Shown: positions 62,515 to 64,000 of the stretch, piece after piece
Numbering within the stretch: position 1 is the stretch's first letter
How the letters are laid out: each line of letters starts with the position of its first letter
Origin: Flavobacterium aquiphilum
Lineage (GTDB): Bacteria > Bacteroidota > Bacteroidia > Flavobacteriales > Flavobacteriaceae
NCBI RefSeq assembly: GCF_027111335.1
Contig: NZ_CP114288.1
Span: 496,001 to 560,000, forward strand
Direction of reading: 5' to 3'
Length of the DNA: 64,000 bases
Notes under the pieces: generated by a model
Databases searched by the model: none
Seen by the model: the letters and a program-made list of their open reading frames with translations, nothing else
What the model was told of the DNA's origin: nothing
Program-made: the position numbers and the translations under genes

Positions 62515-62659
62515 TATATATTAGCTGAATAAACAATAAGGATTTGATGGGATAAAATCATCCAATTTGGACTAGATTTGAGTGGTTTTGTCACACGTAT
62601 AAGTAAGTTAGCGGTTATTTTAGACAACTGAAATCACAAAAGATAATTTCAAGAAAGAT

Positions 62660-63463
62660 ATGGCAAAAAAAATATTCGATTCAATTGACAGCGGGACTTT
62701 GGAAGGGTTGGCAAAAATTTTAGCTGATACAGAAAAGGGACTGACAGGAACTGAATTATCTAAATTTATTCCAGAAGCAGGACTTACTGACATTGACCCA
62801 TTAAACTCAAAGTGGAAAAGGCTTTATAATAGTTTTGCTGACTACCAAAACAGAAATCAGAATTCTAATAATATTTTAAAATTCATAAACTTATCTCTAA
62901 AGCCCTCACGTTTTATTGGACAAAATGATAAATTTGAAACTATTCGAGCTGAATTAAACAAAAGACTTTCATTTATCGGGTTACAATTGAATCAAAATGG
63001 TGTGTTTAATCTTGTTGCTGTAGCGACAACAATTACAGAAGCCGAACAACGAGTGAATAGGTTTAAATCAAAACTTGAAAATAGAAATATTCATTCAAAA
63101 ATTTATGACTACTGTAATTCAGAACTAATAACGGAAAACTATTTTCACTCAGTTTTTGAAGCTGTTAAAAGCATTGCAGAAGAGATTAGACAAAAGACGA
63201 ATTTAACTCTTGACAGAGCTGAACTCATCGACAAGGCACTTTCTGTTACAAATCCGCTAATCAAAATTAATTCATTGCAGACCGAAACAGAACAAAGCGA
63301 GCAAAAAGGGTTTTCAAATTTAATAAAAGGAGTTTTTGGAATGTTTAGAAATACAACTGCTCACGCACCAAAAGTTGTATGGGCAATAAATGAAGACGAA
63401 GCGTTAGACATAATGACAACAATATCATTAATACATAAGAAACTTAATAAAAAAAGCCACTGA
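62660..63463 (+). CDS. HEPN-type protein, TIGR02391/Ymh-like (abortive-infection-related)
   Basis: A protein of 267 residues. The N-terminal half (LADTEKGLTGTELSKFIPEA) looks like a DNA/RNA-binding or substrate module, and the C-terminal half is helical. It has R-N-T-T-A-H (R230 to H235) in MFRNTTAHAPKVVW, the R-x4-H motif of HEPN RNases. FEAVKSIAEEIRQKTNLTLD precedes it. I place it in the TIGR02391 (Hypoth_Ymh) group found in defence and mobile regions. It lies just after an IS982 copy and before a toxin-antitoxin pair. RNase activity is inferred from the motif. Confidence 0.8.
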   Translation: MAKKIFDSIDSGTLEGLAKILADTEKGLTGTELSKFIPEAGLTDIDPLNSKWKRLYNSFADYQNRNQNSNNILKFINLSLKPSRFIGQNDKFETIRAELNKRLSFIGLQLNQNGVFNLVAVATTITEAEQRVNRFKSKLENRNIHSKIYDYCNSELITENYFHSVFEAVKSIAEEIRQKTNLTLDRAELIDKALSVTNPLIKINSLQTETEQSEQKGFSNLIKGVFGMFRNTTAHAPKVVWAINEDEALDIMTTISLIHKKLNKKSH

Positions 63464-63700
63464 CAGCTATTACAACTGATTTGGGTATTAGGTTTGATGG
63501 GAAAATGGTTTTGTATTTGGAAGATTTGCCTCGACTGTTCGTTATCATTCGGGTGACAAATCATGAAATAGAGGTTTAATTTAGATATCAGCCTGCCGTA
63601 GTATTAAGATGTCGTGAATAATTTCAAAATCCCGAATCTTTAATTAAAAATGCTTTTGAATATCAGTGCAAATTCAATATAATCTTTGACGCTTTTTCTT

Positions 63701-63708
63701 TATTTTTG
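63701..63708 (+). promoter_or_regulatory. -7 box TATTTTTG for the terminal toxin-antitoxin pair
   Basis: An exact TAnnTTTG match 24 nt before the ATG at 63732. It argues against the in-frame start at 63714. The 270-bp gap before it holds no other signal that I can support. Confidence 0.42.
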
Positions 63709-63731
63709 TATAATTGATTAAATCACAAAAA

Positions 63732-63956
63732 ATGGACAACATAATAATTTATCCGAAAAATGAAAAGCAAAAATCTTTGCTAAAATCCTTATTGGAAGAA
63801 ATGAAAGTTCGTTTTGAAATCGAAAAATCTGATGAGGATACTTTATTAGGTGAAAGTGAATTTATCTCAAAAATCGATAAATCTATTGAACAGGCTGAAT
63901 CAGGAAAAACTAGAACACTCACAAAAGAACAGCAAAAGAAGTTTTTAGGTTTATGA
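63732..63956 (+). CDS. DUF2683-like antitoxin
   Basis: A protein of 74 residues. It begins MDNIIIYPKNEKQKSLLKSL, typical of the DUF2683 antitoxin group (I-V-x-P-K-N/D...L). It has an acidic middle and a Lys-rich C-terminal helix (KTRTLTKEQQKKFLGL) suited to contact the toxin. Its stop codon overlaps the toxin start (ATGA). The start chosen gives the family N-terminus and follows the promoter box. It is related in type to the antitoxin at 54144-54350. Confidence 0.85.
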   Translation: MDNIIIYPKNEKQKSLLKSLLEEMKVRFEIEKSDEDTLLGESEFISKIDKSIEQAESGKTRTLTKEQQKKFLGL

Positions 63957-64000
63957 GTTATTCGATAGAATTAACGGATGACGCTATTGCCGACATCGAG
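63953..64000 (+). CDS. RelE/ParE family toxin, 3' end outside window
   Basis: Only the first 16 residues are visible (MSYSIELTDDAIADIE). The pattern of a short beta strand followed by an acidic helix (x-x-x-D-A-x-x-D-I/L) is the usual start of RelE/ParE toxins. It starts inside the stop codon of the DUF2683-like antitoxin, as such pairs do. Confidence 0.75.
   Translation, partial: MSYSIELTDDAIADIE

Noticed and set aside
61491..62524. Target-site duplication flanking the IS982 element
   Set aside because: The flanks agree only in TAT next to the inverted repeats, which can occur by chance, so no duplication is claimed.
1..64000. tRNA, rRNA or riboswitch genes
   Set aside because: I looked for T-loop motifs, rRNA-like blocks and known purine, TPP or cobalamin aptamer patterns, and saw none convincing. 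A covariance search was not possible.

Overview
The window looks like a chromosome segment of a Flavobacterium-type bacterium (phylum Bacteroidota, class Flavobacteriia). It is AT-rich and has no Shine-Dalgarno pattern. Recurrent TAnnTTTG boxes of the Bacteroidota sigma factor lie upstream of genes. Lineage-typical genes include the gliding/type IX secretion lipoprotein SprE (PorW), DUF4254 beside a family 9 glycosyltransferase, DUF6341/DUF6427, DUF4292 and DUF2480. The F-type ATPase operon carries atpB-E-F-H-A-G without atpD/atpC.

Layout. 1-1.75 kb: the end of an AAA ATPase plus a DUF4276 gene, a likely accessory (defence-type) pair. 1.8-14 kb: a DUF6909-like protein, then a surface-polysaccharide locus (Wzz-like chain-length protein, Wzx flippase, two polymerase/ligase-like membrane proteins, GT4, UDP-glucuronate decarboxylase, priming sugar transferase, GT2, CapK-like adenylate-forming enzyme), interrupted by an ORF6N gene with palindromic repeats. 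14-26.3 kb: housekeeping genes (purD, upp), envelope genes, a ferredoxin-type reductase, an ABC exporter pair, sprE and a bactofilin. 26.3-32.2 kb: the ATP synthase operon, followed by a ~77-bp tandem repeat array. 32.7-43.9 kb: GNAT acetyltransferase, a second flippase, dut, a sugar nucleotidyltransferase, a TPR protein, a DUF4292 lipoprotein, two tandem EnvC-like degenerate LytM proteins, a Bax-inhibitor protein and hflX.

43.9-56.3 kb: the SUF iron-sulfur cluster operon on the minus strand (sufA, sufB, sufC, sufD, sufS, sufE, DUF59, DUF2480). It is split by foreign genes: a DUF2683-like/YoeB toxin-antitoxin pair, a four-helix-bundle gene between 21-bp direct repeats, and a ~4-kb plus-strand block. 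That block holds a serine hydrolase and a tight three-gene cassette (P-loop nucleotide-kinase-like protein, a PIN-GNAT-PUA-like fusion, and an ASCH protein). This cassette is my best candidate for an undescribed system.

56.6-64 kb: a metallo-beta-lactamase-fold hydrolase, a secreted subtilase with a large insertion, an M1 aminopeptidase, a structured repeat region, an intact IS982-family element with 20-bp inverted repeats, a HEPN-type (TIGR02391-like) protein, and a DUF2683-like/RelE toxin-antitoxin pair cut by the window end. I saw no rRNA, tRNA or CRISPR array.
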